Shown: positions 8,699-15,235 of the stretch, in pieces
How positions within the stretch are numbered: position 1 is the first letter of the stretch
Layout: each line of letters begins with the position of its first letter
NCBI GenBank assembly: GCA_002067855.1
Contig: MVQS01000125.1
Span: 1-21,953, forward strand
DNA length: 21,953 bases
Direction: 5' to 3'
Source: Syntrophaceae bacterium PtaB.Bin038
Lineage (GTDB): Bacteria; Desulfobacterota; Syntrophia; Syntrophales; UBA2192
Program-made: the position numbers and the translations under genes
The notes under the pieces: model-generated
What the model was told of the DNA's origin: nothing
The model's input: the letters and a program-made list of their open reading frames with translations, nothing else
Database searches by the model: none

Positions 8699-9792
8699 GT
8701 CTTGATCTCCCTGCGGTTGTTGTCCACGTACGCGACATCGTATTTCATGGGCTGGAAATCCTTGCTGCGGTCCCGGTCGGGGATCGCGGCGTCGAGACCG
8801 CACAGCTCGGAGGAAACGGCGTACAGGCCCGGCTTTCCGCCGATGATCCCGGGGCGCAGCTTCTTGCTGTCCTGGACGATGAACATCGTCCTGTCGGGCG
8901 TGAAGCCCATGACGCAGTTGGGCCCGTCGATGGTCAGCGGCCGGCAGGTGTGCTTCAGCAGCCGCAGCCTGGACGTCTCGGGGTGCTTCGCCAGCTCGTC
9001 GTCCCGGAGCGGCGTGATGATTTGCTTGTAGGCCTCGAGCCCCATGCCGAGGGTGTAGTAGGTGTAGTGAAGGATGTGGGTGAAGACCTCCGAGTCCGAC
9101 TGGTAGCCGATGTAGCCGGGAAACCGCCTCGACATGAGGAACTCGCGGATGGGGATGAAGGCCGTGTTTTCCCCGTTGGTCATCGTGGCCACGCCCTGGA
9201 CGAAGAAGGGGTGGCAGGCGTAGAGGGTGATGGCGTAGTTGGTGTTCTGCCGCCCCTGGGCCAGCATGCTCCGGGCGAGGATGTTGCGGTCCCCCAGGTC
9301 GAGGTAGTCGGCGATCTCCATGGGGTCGCCGATCTCCTTGATCATGATCGTGTCGGGCCAGAAGCTGAAGACCATCATCGAACCGTCCTCGAGACCCATC
9401 TGGCGGAGCGTGACACGCGTGAGCATGAGGCGGAACCGGACCTCGGCCCTGGGGAGGTATTTCCACTCGTCCGGGTAGTCGTAGACGCTGACCAGGTAGA
9501 CGTCCCTGCGGGGCGTCCCTGCCGGGGCCGGTTTCGACGGGCGGATCGTGCGCTCGAACTTCGGCCGGAACCCCCGGGCCAGCATGTAGTCGTCGAGCTT
9601 CTTCATGCCCGCGTTGCTGAAGATGCCGGAAAGCGTGGGGAGTTCCTTGTAGGGCTCGAAATCGCCGGCCAGGTCCGTGAGGTAAAGGCCCACCCCGGAG
9701 CCGTCGTGCCCTTCCTTCATGACGTTGAGCGCCTCGAGGGCGACCATGGGGGAGAGGGGGTTCTGACTTGTGATGGCGAACAGTCTGCACAT
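8662..9792 (-). CDS. glutamate synthase amidotransferase subunit (class II glutaminase)
   Basis: A 376-residue stand-alone version of the N-terminal domain of GltB, which releases ammonia from glutamine. The ATG at 9792 is chosen because it gives MCRLFAITS, placing the catalytic cysteine directly after the initiator Met as N-terminal nucleophile hydrolases require, and AGAGGA lies 9 nt upstream. The reading frame stays open further upstream, but those residues would bury Cys2. Later motifs include GHDGSGVGLY (51-60 counting from a longer start), NTNYAITLYACHPFF, TNGENTAF and GYQSDSEVF, which fit glutamine binding and the oxyanion loop. It is the first gene of the glt run and overlaps the next by 37 bp, indicating tight coupling. 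Confidence 0.93.
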   Translation of the reverse strand: MCRLFAITSQNPLSPMVALEALNVMKEGHDGSGVGLYLTDLAGDFEPYKELPTLSGIFSNAGMKKLDDYMLARGFRPKFERTIRPSKPAPAGTPRRDVYLVSVYDYPDEWKYLPRAEVRFRLMLTRVTLRQMGLEDGSMMVFSFWPDTIMIKEIGDPMEIADYLDLGDRNILARSMLAQGRQNTNYAITLYACHPFFVQGVATMTNGENTAFIPIREFLMSRRFPGYIGYQSDSEVFTHILHYTYYTLGMGLEAYKQIITPLRDDELAKHPETSRLRLLKHTCRPLTIDGPNCVMGFTPDRTMFIVQDSKKLRPGIIGGKPGLYAVSSELCGLDAAIPDRDRSKDFQPMKYDVAYVDNNRREIKTWNQWEPFTHPH

Positions 9793-9855
9793 GATGCCGA
9801 ATCCTCTGTGAATGTGATGAACGCCCGTCAATCGCGAAGGTTCATCGAAAATAAT

Positions 9856-9896
9856 GGACAATATTGTGCCACGCGAATGCCGATGAACAAAATTGT
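9856..9896 (-). promoter_or_regulatory. pair of ACAA-type dyad sites upstream of the glt genes
   Basis: Two near-palindromes lie 29 bp apart (plus-strand reading): GGACAATATTGT at 9856-9867, whose core ACAATATTGT is a perfect 10-bp palindrome, and GAACAAAATTGT at 9885-9896. They lie 64-104 bp upstream of the amidotransferase start. The first overlaps TGGCACAATATTGT on the minus strand, which resembles a sigma-54 -24/-12 element but with a spacer 1 bp too short. Related copies occur at 10356 and 12031. Confidence 0.5.
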
Positions 9897-9924
9897 AATG
9901 ACCTTTGTCCCTGCCGGGGTCCCT

Positions 9925-10134
9925 CTACGTCCCAAGCCTGAATCGTCGTGGGTCGATCCCGTACTTGTGGATCTTGTAGTGGATGACGCGCTTCGAGGTC
10001 CCCAGCAGTTTGGCCGCCTGGCTCTGGTTCCCCTGGGTGCTCACGAGGGCGTCGATGATGAGGGCCCGTTCGTAGGCGTTCATGAGGCTCGCCAGGGAAG
10101 ACACCGTCCGGCTGTTGAGGGTCTGCGTTTTCAT
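9925..10134 (-). CDS. small Fis-type HTH protein, paralogue of the neighbouring activator's DNA-binding domain
   Basis: A 69-residue protein made almost entirely of a Fis/NtrC-type helix-turn-helix. From LMNAYERALIIDAL to IDPRRFR about 34 of 50 residues are identical, by eye, to the C-terminal end (residues 453-502) of the sigma-54 activator encoded just upstream, including NAYER, GNQ..AAKLL, KR.I.YKI.KY and IDP.RF. It has only 17 residues before that block, so it lacks the beta-hairpin N-terminal region of true Fis (about 98 residues) and any AAA+ or sensor domain. The ATG at 10134 has AAGGG 8 nt upstream; a GTG at 10143 is less likely. It lies between the activator and the glt genes. It may bind the same sites and antagonise or assist the activator, but this is inference. 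Confidence 0.85.
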   Translation of the reverse strand: MKTQTLNSRTVSSLASLMNAYERALIIDALVSTQGNQSQAAKLLGTSKRVIHYKIHKYGIDPRRFRLGT

Positions 10135-10187
10135 GATTCCCACCCTTTCTGGTCATTGTGGCGTGCTGAACCCGCTGGACTCATTTG

Positions 10188-10202
10188 ACAAGAAGCGTGC
10201 CA
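10188..10202 (-). promoter_or_regulatory. candidate sigma-54 promoter for the small HTH gene
   Basis: The minus strand reads TGGCAC, GCTTC, TTGT, against the sigma-54 consensus TGGCAC-N5-TTGC. Spacing is exact and only the last base of the -12 box differs. Transcription would start near 10176, leaving a leader of about 40 nt before the ATG at 10134. A dyad at 10356-10369, about 155 bp further upstream, is at a typical enhancer distance. Confidence 0.65.
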
Positions 10203-10355
10203 TGAGCCGCCGCGGGTCCATCCGAAGGGGTCAAGGATGCGGGCTTACATTCCAAGTGCTCGAATGAATTAGTGAAAATCAGTACGGCCATGACGGGTAC
10301 GGAGTCCGGTCAAGGGGGGAGACGTGCCGTGCAGTACCGTTCGGGGAGGGAAAGA

Positions 10356-10369
10356 GAACAGAATTGTTC
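10356..10369 (-). promoter_or_regulatory. dyad GAACA-GAAT-TGTTC, possible enhancer site
   Basis: A 5-bp inverted repeat with a 4-bp centre, about 155 bp upstream of the sigma-54 candidate at 10188-10202. Its GAACAGAATTGT core matches the sites at 9856, 9885 and 12031. It is 54 bp past the activator stop codon, in the gap between the two HTH genes. Confidence 0.45.
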
Positions 10370-10423
10370 CAAAAACGCGATGTCCCGAAAAATTACCGGG
10401 TTCCCCCGAGTCGCTTGCCGGCC

Positions 10424-11947
10424 TCAGGCGAGCCGCTTGGCCTTGAAGCGTTTCGGGTCGATCTCGTACTTCGCGATCTTGTACTGGATGATCCGCTTCG
10501 TCGTGGCGAGCAGTTTTGCCGCCCGGGTCTGGTTGCCCCGGGCGTCCTTCAGGGCATCGATGATCAGGGAACGCTCGTAGGCGTTGACCAGGGTCTCGAG
10601 CTTGCCCCGCTCTTTCTTGGCGGCCTCCTTCGACTTCATCTGCAGCGAGGGGGGCAGGTGCGTGCTTTCGATGGAATCCCCCGTCGCCAGGATCACGGCC
10701 CGCTCGATGCAGTTCTCGAGCTCGCGGACATTGCCCGGCCAGTGGTAGGCCAGGAGCATGTCCAGGGCCGGCGTGGAGATCCGCTTCACGCGCTTGCCGA
10801 GCATCTTCGCGTACTTCAGGATGAAGTGGTCCGTCAGCAGGATGATGTCGCTGCCCCGCTCCCGAAGCGCGGGCATGTAGATCGGGAAGACATTGAGGCG
10901 GTAGAACAGGTCGGCCCGGAACCGGCCCTCGGCGACGTCCTGCTCCAGGTTGCGGTTCGTGGCCGCGATGACGCGGACGTTCACCGTCACCGTTCTCGAG
11001 GACCCCACGGGCTGCAGCTGCTTCTCCTGGAGCACGCGGAGCACCTTCGCCTGCGCCGCCTGCGAGAGCTCCCCGATCTCGTCGAGGAAGATCGTCCCGC
11101 CGTGGGCTTCCTCGAAGAGCCCCCGCCGGCGCTGGATGGCCCCCGTGAAGGCGCCTTTCTCGTGGCCGAAGAGTTCGCTTTCCACGAGGGTGTCGGGCAT
11201 GGCGGCGCAGTTGACCTGGATGAAGGGGCCGTCCCTGCGGGGGCTGTTGGCGTGGATGGCCCGGGCGACGAGCTCCTTCCCCGTCCCCGTCTCCCCGTTG
11301 ATGAGGACCGTCGTGCTCGAGTCGGCGACCTGGGAGATCAAGCTCAGCACGTCCTGCATGGGCCTCGAATTCCCGATGATGTCCGTGGAGATGGCCCGCG
11401 TCCGGGTCAGCATCTTCCGCAGCCTGCGGTTCTCCTCCTCGAGCCCGAGGCCGTGCACCGCCTTGCCGATCAGCTCCGCCACGGCCGACAGGACGGCCAC
11501 CTCCTCCTCGAGGTCCGTCACCTTGTGAGTGAGCTTGTCGGCCGAGAGCACCCCGACCACCTTGCCGTCGTAGAGGATGGGCACGCAGAGGAAGGCCAGC
11601 TGGGAACGGTCCAGGTTCTTTCTCGCCCCCGTGCGGTCCAGGAAGAGATTCTCCTTCCCCAGGTTCGCAATCGCCATGGGCCGGCCGGTCTGGGCCACCT
11701 TGCCCGTGATGCCTTCCCCGGGTTTGTAGCGGATGTCGAGGCCCTCGATGTCCACGCTGCGGGCCACTTCCAGCCAGGCCTCCTTCGTGGTCTGATCGAG
11801 GATCGAGATCATCCCCCGCTCCATGCCGAGACGCTTGCTCAGCTCGTCCAGGGTCTTTTCGAGATGGTCGCGCAGCTCCCCCGGCTGGGTGAGTATCCGG
11901 GCGATCTTGTGGAGGGCCGCAAGCTCCTCGTAGTTGAAACGGCTCAT
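10424..11947 (-). CDS. NifA-like sigma-54-dependent transcriptional activator (GAF, AAA+, Fis-type HTH)
   Basis: A 507-residue bacterial enhancer-binding protein. The N-terminal GAF sensor covers about 15-170 (PGEGITGKVAQTGRP 76-90; VPILYDGKVVGVLSADK 122-138). The AAA+ domain covers about 190-430 with Walker A GETGTGKE (218-225), the sigma-54 contact loop GAFTGA (265-270), Walker B TIFLDE (285-290) and the AATNR.L segment (328-333). The HTH lies at 453-502. Domain order and length fit NifA, but no nif genes are present and there is no cysteine pair in the AAA+/HTH linker as in oxygen-sensitive NifA. The target is unknown; position and shared DNA motifs suggest control of the adjacent glutamate/glutamine genes. 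The ATG at 11947 gives a family-like N terminus but has a poor ribosome site. Confidence 0.92.
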   Translation of the reverse strand: MSRFNYEELAALHKIARILTQPGELRDHLEKTLDELSKRLGMERGMISILDQTTKEAWLEVARSVDIEGLDIRYKPGEGITGKVAQTGRPMAIANLGKENLFLDRTGARKNLDRSQLAFLCVPILYDGKVVGVLSADKLTHKVTDLEEEVAVLSAVAELIGKAVHGLGLEEENRRLRKMLTRTRAISTDIIGNSRPMQDVLSLISQVADSSTTVLINGETGTGKELVARAIHANSPRRDGPFIQVNCAAMPDTLVESELFGHEKGAFTGAIQRRRGLFEEAHGGTIFLDEIGELSQAAQAKVLRVLQEKQLQPVGSSRTVTVNVRVIAATNRNLEQDVAEGRFRADLFYRLNVFPIYMPALRERGSDIILLTDHFILKYAKMLGKRVKRISTPALDMLLAYHWPGNVRELENCIERAVILATGDSIESTHLPPSLQMKSKEAAKKERGKLETLVNAYERSLIIDALKDARGNQTRAAKLLATTKRIIQYKIAKYEIDPKRFKAKRLA

Positions 11948-11984
11948 GTCCTGTCCCGGGTGTCCAAGAGATTACGCGTTTGTT

Positions 11985-12013
11985 CCTATAGCGGAAAAAG
12001 ACACGAAAAACAA
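11985..12013 (-). promoter_or_regulatory. candidate promoter of the sigma-54 activator gene
   Basis: The minus strand has TTGTTT (12013-12008), a 17-bp spacer and TATAGG (11990-11985), about 40 bp before the ATG at 11947. The -35 match is weak (3 of 6) and the -10 is 4 of 6. The dyad at 12016-12034 abuts the -35 box. Confidence 0.4.
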
Positions 12014-12015
12014 GG

Positions 12016-12042
12016 GTTCATCCTATGGATGAACAAAAATGT
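12016..12042. promoter_or_regulatory. dyad GTTCATCC-TAT-GGATGAAC plus overlapping ACAA-type site
   Basis: A perfect 8-bp inverted repeat with a 3-bp centre (12016-12034) lies in the 236-bp gap between the divergent activator and VIT/VWA genes. Its right arm runs into GATGAACAAAAATGT (12028-12042), which matches GATGAACAAAATTGT at 9882-9896 upstream of the glt genes at 14 of 15 bases. This suggests a shared regulator, perhaps autoregulation of the activator. Confidence 0.5.
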
Positions 12043-12119
12043 CACGTGAAGACGGGGTTCAGGGAACGGGGACGGGGAAAAAGAATCCGTCCAGGAACCG
12101 GGCCGTGTTCGGTACGGCG

Positions 12120-12148
12120 GGAACTTTTCTGGAATCACCCCTGTCTAA
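12120..12148 (+). promoter_or_regulatory. RpoE/ECF-type promoter of the VIT/VWA gene
   Basis: GGAACTT (12120-12126), a 16-bp spacer and GTCTAA (12143-12148) match the RpoE-type ECF consensus (GGAACTT, about 16 bp, TCTRA) almost perfectly. Transcription should start near 12155, giving a leader of about 30 nt before the ATG at 12184. An ECF sigma factor gene lies two genes downstream, implying autogenous control. Confidence 0.75.
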
Positions 12149-12183
12149 GACATCAAACGTCCCGAATCCGAAGGAGGTGCCCC

Positions 12184-14478
12184 ATGAAACCGGCGATTCG
12201 AATGCTCGGTCTCGTCGCCCTGGCCGTCCTGATGATCACCTGGGAAGCGGCCCATGCCCGCTCGGAGCCGGCGGACGACCGCACCCGGTCCCCGTACTTC
12301 TTCGTGAACAGCGGCGATCCGGCCCTGGACCGGCTCCCCATGAAATCCACGTCCGCGTCGGTGCGGATTTCCGGGGTGATCGCCGACGTCCTCGTCGCCC
12401 AGCTCTATAAGAATGAGGGGAGGAGGCCCATCGAGGCGGTCTACGTCTTTCCCGCCTCGACCCGGGCCGCCGTCTACGGGATGAAAATGACGATCGGTAA
12501 GCGCGTCGTCGAGGCGAAGATCCGGAAGCGCGACGAGGCCCGCCGAGACTACGAAAAGGCCCGCGGCGAGGGACGCAGCGCTTCCCTGCTCGAGCAGCAC
12601 AGGCCCAACGTCTTCCAGATGAGCGTGGCCAACATCATGCCCGGCGACGAGATCCGGGTGGAGATGCGGTACACGGAGCTGATCGTCCCGACGGACCGCG
12701 TCTACGAATTCGTCTTCCCCGCCGTGGTCGGTCCCCGATACACCAACCAGGCAGCCGAAAGGGCGCCCGCCCCGGAGCGCTGGGTGCAGAACCCGACCCT
12801 GCACGAGGGGGAGGCCCCGACCTATGCCTTCGACATCACCGTCGACCTCTCGGCGGGGATCCCGATCCGGGAGCTGGCCTCCCCGTCCCATAAGGTGAAG
12901 ACCGTGTACGGGAGCCCTTCCTCCGTGCAGGTTTCTCTCGATCCCGCCGAATCGCGCGGCGGCAACCGCGACTACATCCTGCGCTACCGTCTCGACGGGG
13001 ACCGCATCCAATCGGGTCTGCTGCTCTGCGAGGGAAAGGGGGAGAACTTCTTCCTGCTCATGCTGCAGCCCCCGGGACGGATCGCACCCTCGGACATCCC
13101 CGGCCGGGAGTACCTCTTCATCGTCGACGTGTCGGGCTCCATGCACGGGTTCCCCCTGGAGATCTCGAAGATGCTCATGGCCGACCTGCTCGGGAACCTG
13201 AGGCCCTCCGACCGCTTCAACGTTCTGCTCTTCTCGGGCGGCTCGTCCGTCCTGGCCGAGGAGTCGGTTCCCGCCACGCGGGAGAACATCGCCCGGGCCG
13301 TCCGGCTGATCGACCGGCAGCGCGGGGGAGGGGGAACGGAGCTGCTGCCCGCGCTCAGGCGCGCCCTGTCCCTGAAAAAGGCGGAAGGGACGTCCCGCAC
13401 CGTCGCCATCGTGACCGACGGGTATGTGACCGTCGAGGAAGAGGCCTTCGACCTGATCCGGGACAACCTGGGCCATGCGAACGTCTTCGCCTTCGGGATC
13501 GGCACGTCCGTCAACCGCCACCTCATCGAGGGCATGGCCCGCGCCGGCATGGGCGAGCCCTTCGTGGTCACGAAGCCCGCCGAGGCGCAGGCGTCGGCGG
13601 AAAAGTTCCGCAGCATGATCCAGTCGCCCGTGCTGACGCAGGTCAAGGTCGCTTTCAGGGGATTCGAGGCCTACGACGTGGAACCTCTGACCATCCCCGA
13701 CGTCTTTGCCGAACGCCCGGTCCTCGTCTTCGGCAAGTGGCGCGGCAAGGCGAAGGGCGCGATCGTCCTGAGCGGAATGTCAGGCAACGGGAGGTTTGCC
13801 GAGACGCTGGAGGCGGGCAGCGTGAAGCCCTCGGCCTCGAATGCGGCCCTGCGCTACCTCTGGGCGCGCCACCGGATCGCGTTGCTCTCCGATTACAACC
13901 GGCTGCGGGCCGGCGACAAGCGAACGGCGGATCTGACCGAACTGGGCCTCCGGTACAATCTACTGACGGCAACCACCTCCTTCGTCGCGATCGATTCGCA
14001 GGCGCGCAACGCCGACGGGACAACCGCGACGGTCAGGCAACCGCTGCCGCTTCCCCGGGGCGTGTCGGATCACGCCCTGGGCGGCAATGCGATGAAAGCC
14101 CGGGGGCCCCTCATGGCGACGGCCGTGGGGGAAGCCGCGCCGGCCTGCGGCCCGGCCCTTACCCGGGAGAAGCGGGCAAACGCCCCCATCGCCGATGCCG
14201 CCGTCTCCGGGAATCTCTCGAAGACGGACCTCCTCGAGGCACTCGACGGACAGAGGCGGAATCTGGAGGCCTGCCTCGCCGGCGCAAGGGGGAAACTCGT
14301 CGTCCGGCTCACCGTCAACCCCGACGGCACCGTGAAGGGCGTCCGGGTGCTCTCCGGCACCCTGACGGGCACCGAAACGGCGCAGTGCATCGTCGAGCGT
14401 CTGAAAAAGATTCGATTGCCGGCCGCGCGGGATGGGAAGGAGGGCAGGGCGGTCGTCACCGTCGTGTGCGGCTCGTAA
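12184..14478 (+). CDS. secreted VIT/von Willebrand factor A protein with AgmX-like C-terminal domain
   Basis: A 764-residue exported protein. A signal peptide occupies about 1-26 (hydrophobic core LGLVALAVLMITW, then AHA-R). The VIT domain spans about 40-175 (EAVYVFPASTRAAVYGMKMTIGKRVVEA; RPNVFQMSVANIMPGDEI). The VWA domain at about 308-480 has a complete MIDAS: DVSGS (315-319), GGTEL with Thr385, and TDG with Asp412. The last 85 residues (about 680-764) resemble the AgmX/PglI or TonB-like C-terminal domain (LVVRLTVNPDGTVKGV; paired Cys697 and Cys735). It probably acts in the periplasm or at the outer membrane as a metal-dependent adhesion or scaffold protein; the ligand is unknown. AAGGAGG lies 7 nt before the ATG. 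It is followed by an ECF sigma/anti-sigma pair on the same strand. Confidence 0.88.
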   Translation: MKPAIRMLGLVALAVLMITWEAAHARSEPADDRTRSPYFFVNSGDPALDRLPMKSTSASVRISGVIADVLVAQLYKNEGRRPIEAVYVFPASTRAAVYGMKMTIGKRVVEAKIRKRDEARRDYEKARGEGRSASLLEQHRPNVFQMSVANIMPGDEIRVEMRYTELIVPTDRVYEFVFPAVVGPRYTNQAAERAPAPERWVQNPTLHEGEAPTYAFDITVDLSAGIPIRELASPSHKVKTVYGSPSSVQVSLDPAESRGGNRDYILRYRLDGDRIQSGLLLCEGKGENFFLLMLQPPGRIAPSDIPGREYLFIVDVSGSMHGFPLEISKMLMADLLGNLRPSDRFNVLLFSGGSSVLAEESVPATRENIARAVRLIDRQRGGGGTELLPALRRALSLKKAEGTSRTVAIVTDGYVTVEEEAFDLIRDNLGHANVFAFGIGTSVNRHLIEGMARAGMGEPFVVTKPAEAQASAEKFRSMIQSPVLTQVKVAFRGFEAYDVEPLTIPDVFAERPVLVFGKWRGKAKGAIVLSGMSGNGRFAETLEAGSVKPSASNAALRYLWARHRIALLSDYNRLRAGDKRTADLTELGLRYNLLTATTSFVAIDSQARNADGTTATVRQPLPLPRGVSDHALGGNAMKARGPLMATAVGEAAPACGPALTREKRANAPIADAAVSGNLSKTDLLEALDGQRRNLEACLAGARGKLVVRLTVNPDGTVKGVRVLSGTLTGTETAQCIVERLKKIRLPAARDGKEGRAVVTVVCGS

Positions 14479-14488
14479 CGCCTCATCG

Positions 14489-14512
14489 GGGCCCCGCCGC
14501 CCGGCGGGGCCC
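14489..14512 (+). terminator. GC-rich hairpin after the VIT/VWA gene
   Basis: GGGCCCCGCC / GGCGGGGCCC form a perfect 10-bp stem with a 4-nt loop, starting 11 bp after the stop codon. No T-run follows, so it is more likely a partial attenuator or mRNA-stabilising stem than an efficient intrinsic terminator. Confidence 0.5.
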
Positions 14513-14554
14513 GCCCGCACATTCCATCACGAGGCCGCGGTGCGGAACGGATTT

Positions 14555-14567
14555 TTCTTGACAAGAA
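14555..14567. promoter_or_regulatory. dyad TTCTTG-A-CAAGAA with embedded TTGACA
   Basis: A perfect 6-bp inverted repeat around one base, 42 bp upstream of the sigma-factor start. It contains TTGACA (14558-14563), a consensus -35 box, but no good -10 box is seen 16-18 bp downstream. It is a possible operator or internal promoter element for the sigma/anti-sigma pair. Confidence 0.35.
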
Positions 14568-14608
14568 GGTCCCCGCGACGGGAAATCGGGGGAACGAAAA
14601 CAGCCGAG

Positions 14609-15235
14609 ATGCCTGATGCCGTGATTGCTGTCTTGAACCGGTTGACCGATGACGAGGATGCCGACGCCGTCCTCCGATGCCAGAGGGGCGATGCGGATGC
14701 CTTCGAAATTCTCGTCGAGAGGCACCAGAAGCGGATGCTCAACGTCGCCTACCGGATGCTGGGGGATTATGACGAGGCCTGCGACGCCGTGCAGGAGGCA
14801 TTCCTCGCGGCATGGCGCGCGATCCGGTCCTTTCGTCGCGAGGCGAAGTTCTCCACCTGGCTCTACGGGATCGTCGTGAACCACGCCCGGACCCGCATGC
14901 GGAAGGTGCAGGCCCTGTCCCGCCACGAGGCCGCTTCCATCGACGACCCGGCCGGGCCTCAGGGTGACGGCCCGAGGAGGGAGGTGCCCGACTGCGGCGA
15001 GACGGGGGACGAGCGGCTCGAGAGGAAGGAGATCGAGGCCCGGGTGCAGCAGTGCATCGGGACGCTGGACGCGGAGTTCCGCGAGGTCCTCGTCCTGAGG
15101 GACATCCAGGGCTTTTCGTACGAGGAGATCGGCGGCATGCTGCACCTGCCGGAGGGGACCGTGAAATCGAGGCTCTTCAGGGCCCGGGCCGTGCTGAAGG
15201 ACTGCCTCGTCAGGGTTTTGGGTGAGTGGCCATGA
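14609..15235 (+). CDS. ECF RNA polymerase sigma factor (RpoE-like)
   Basis: A 208-residue group 4 sigma factor. Region 2 lies at about 22-92 (DADAFEILVERHQKRMLNVAYRML, then DYDEACDAVQEAFLAAWRAI and FSTWLYGIVVNHARTRMRK). Region 4 lies at about 143-200 (LDAEFREVLVLRDIQGFSYEEIGGMLHLPEGTVKSRLFRAR). Regions 1.1 and 3 are absent. It should direct RNA polymerase to promoters of the GGAACTT/TCTAA type, one of which lies upstream of the first gene of this cluster. The ATG at 14609 is a guess: no strong ribosome site is seen and the frame is open upstream, but residues before it do not look like sigma factor. Its stop overlaps the next start (ATGA, 4 bp), the usual layout for a sigma/anti-sigma pair. 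Confidence 0.93.
   Translation: MPDAVIAVLNRLTDDEDADAVLRCQRGDADAFEILVERHQKRMLNVAYRMLGDYDEACDAVQEAFLAAWRAIRSFRREAKFSTWLYGIVVNHARTRMRKVQALSRHEAASIDDPAGPQGDGPRREVPDCGETGDERLERKEIEARVQQCIGTLDAEFREVLVLRDIQGFSYEEIGGMLHLPEGTVKSRLFRARAVLKDCLVRVLGEWP

Noticed and set aside
9854..9870. TGGCACAATATTGT upstream of glt as a sigma-54 promoter.
   Set aside because: The -24/-12 spacing is 1 bp short, which normally abolishes sigma-54 promoter function; the palindromic core is better explained as a binding site.
10424..11947. Naming the sigma-54 activator nifA outright.
   Set aside because: Domain order fits, but no nif gene is in the window and the neighbours are glt/gln/car genes, so only NifA-like is supported.
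12145..13521. Minus-strand open frame of 458 codons opposite the VIT/VWA gene.
   Set aside because: Composition is that of a shadow frame, with no recognisable motif; the plus strand carries complete VIT and VWA motifs.
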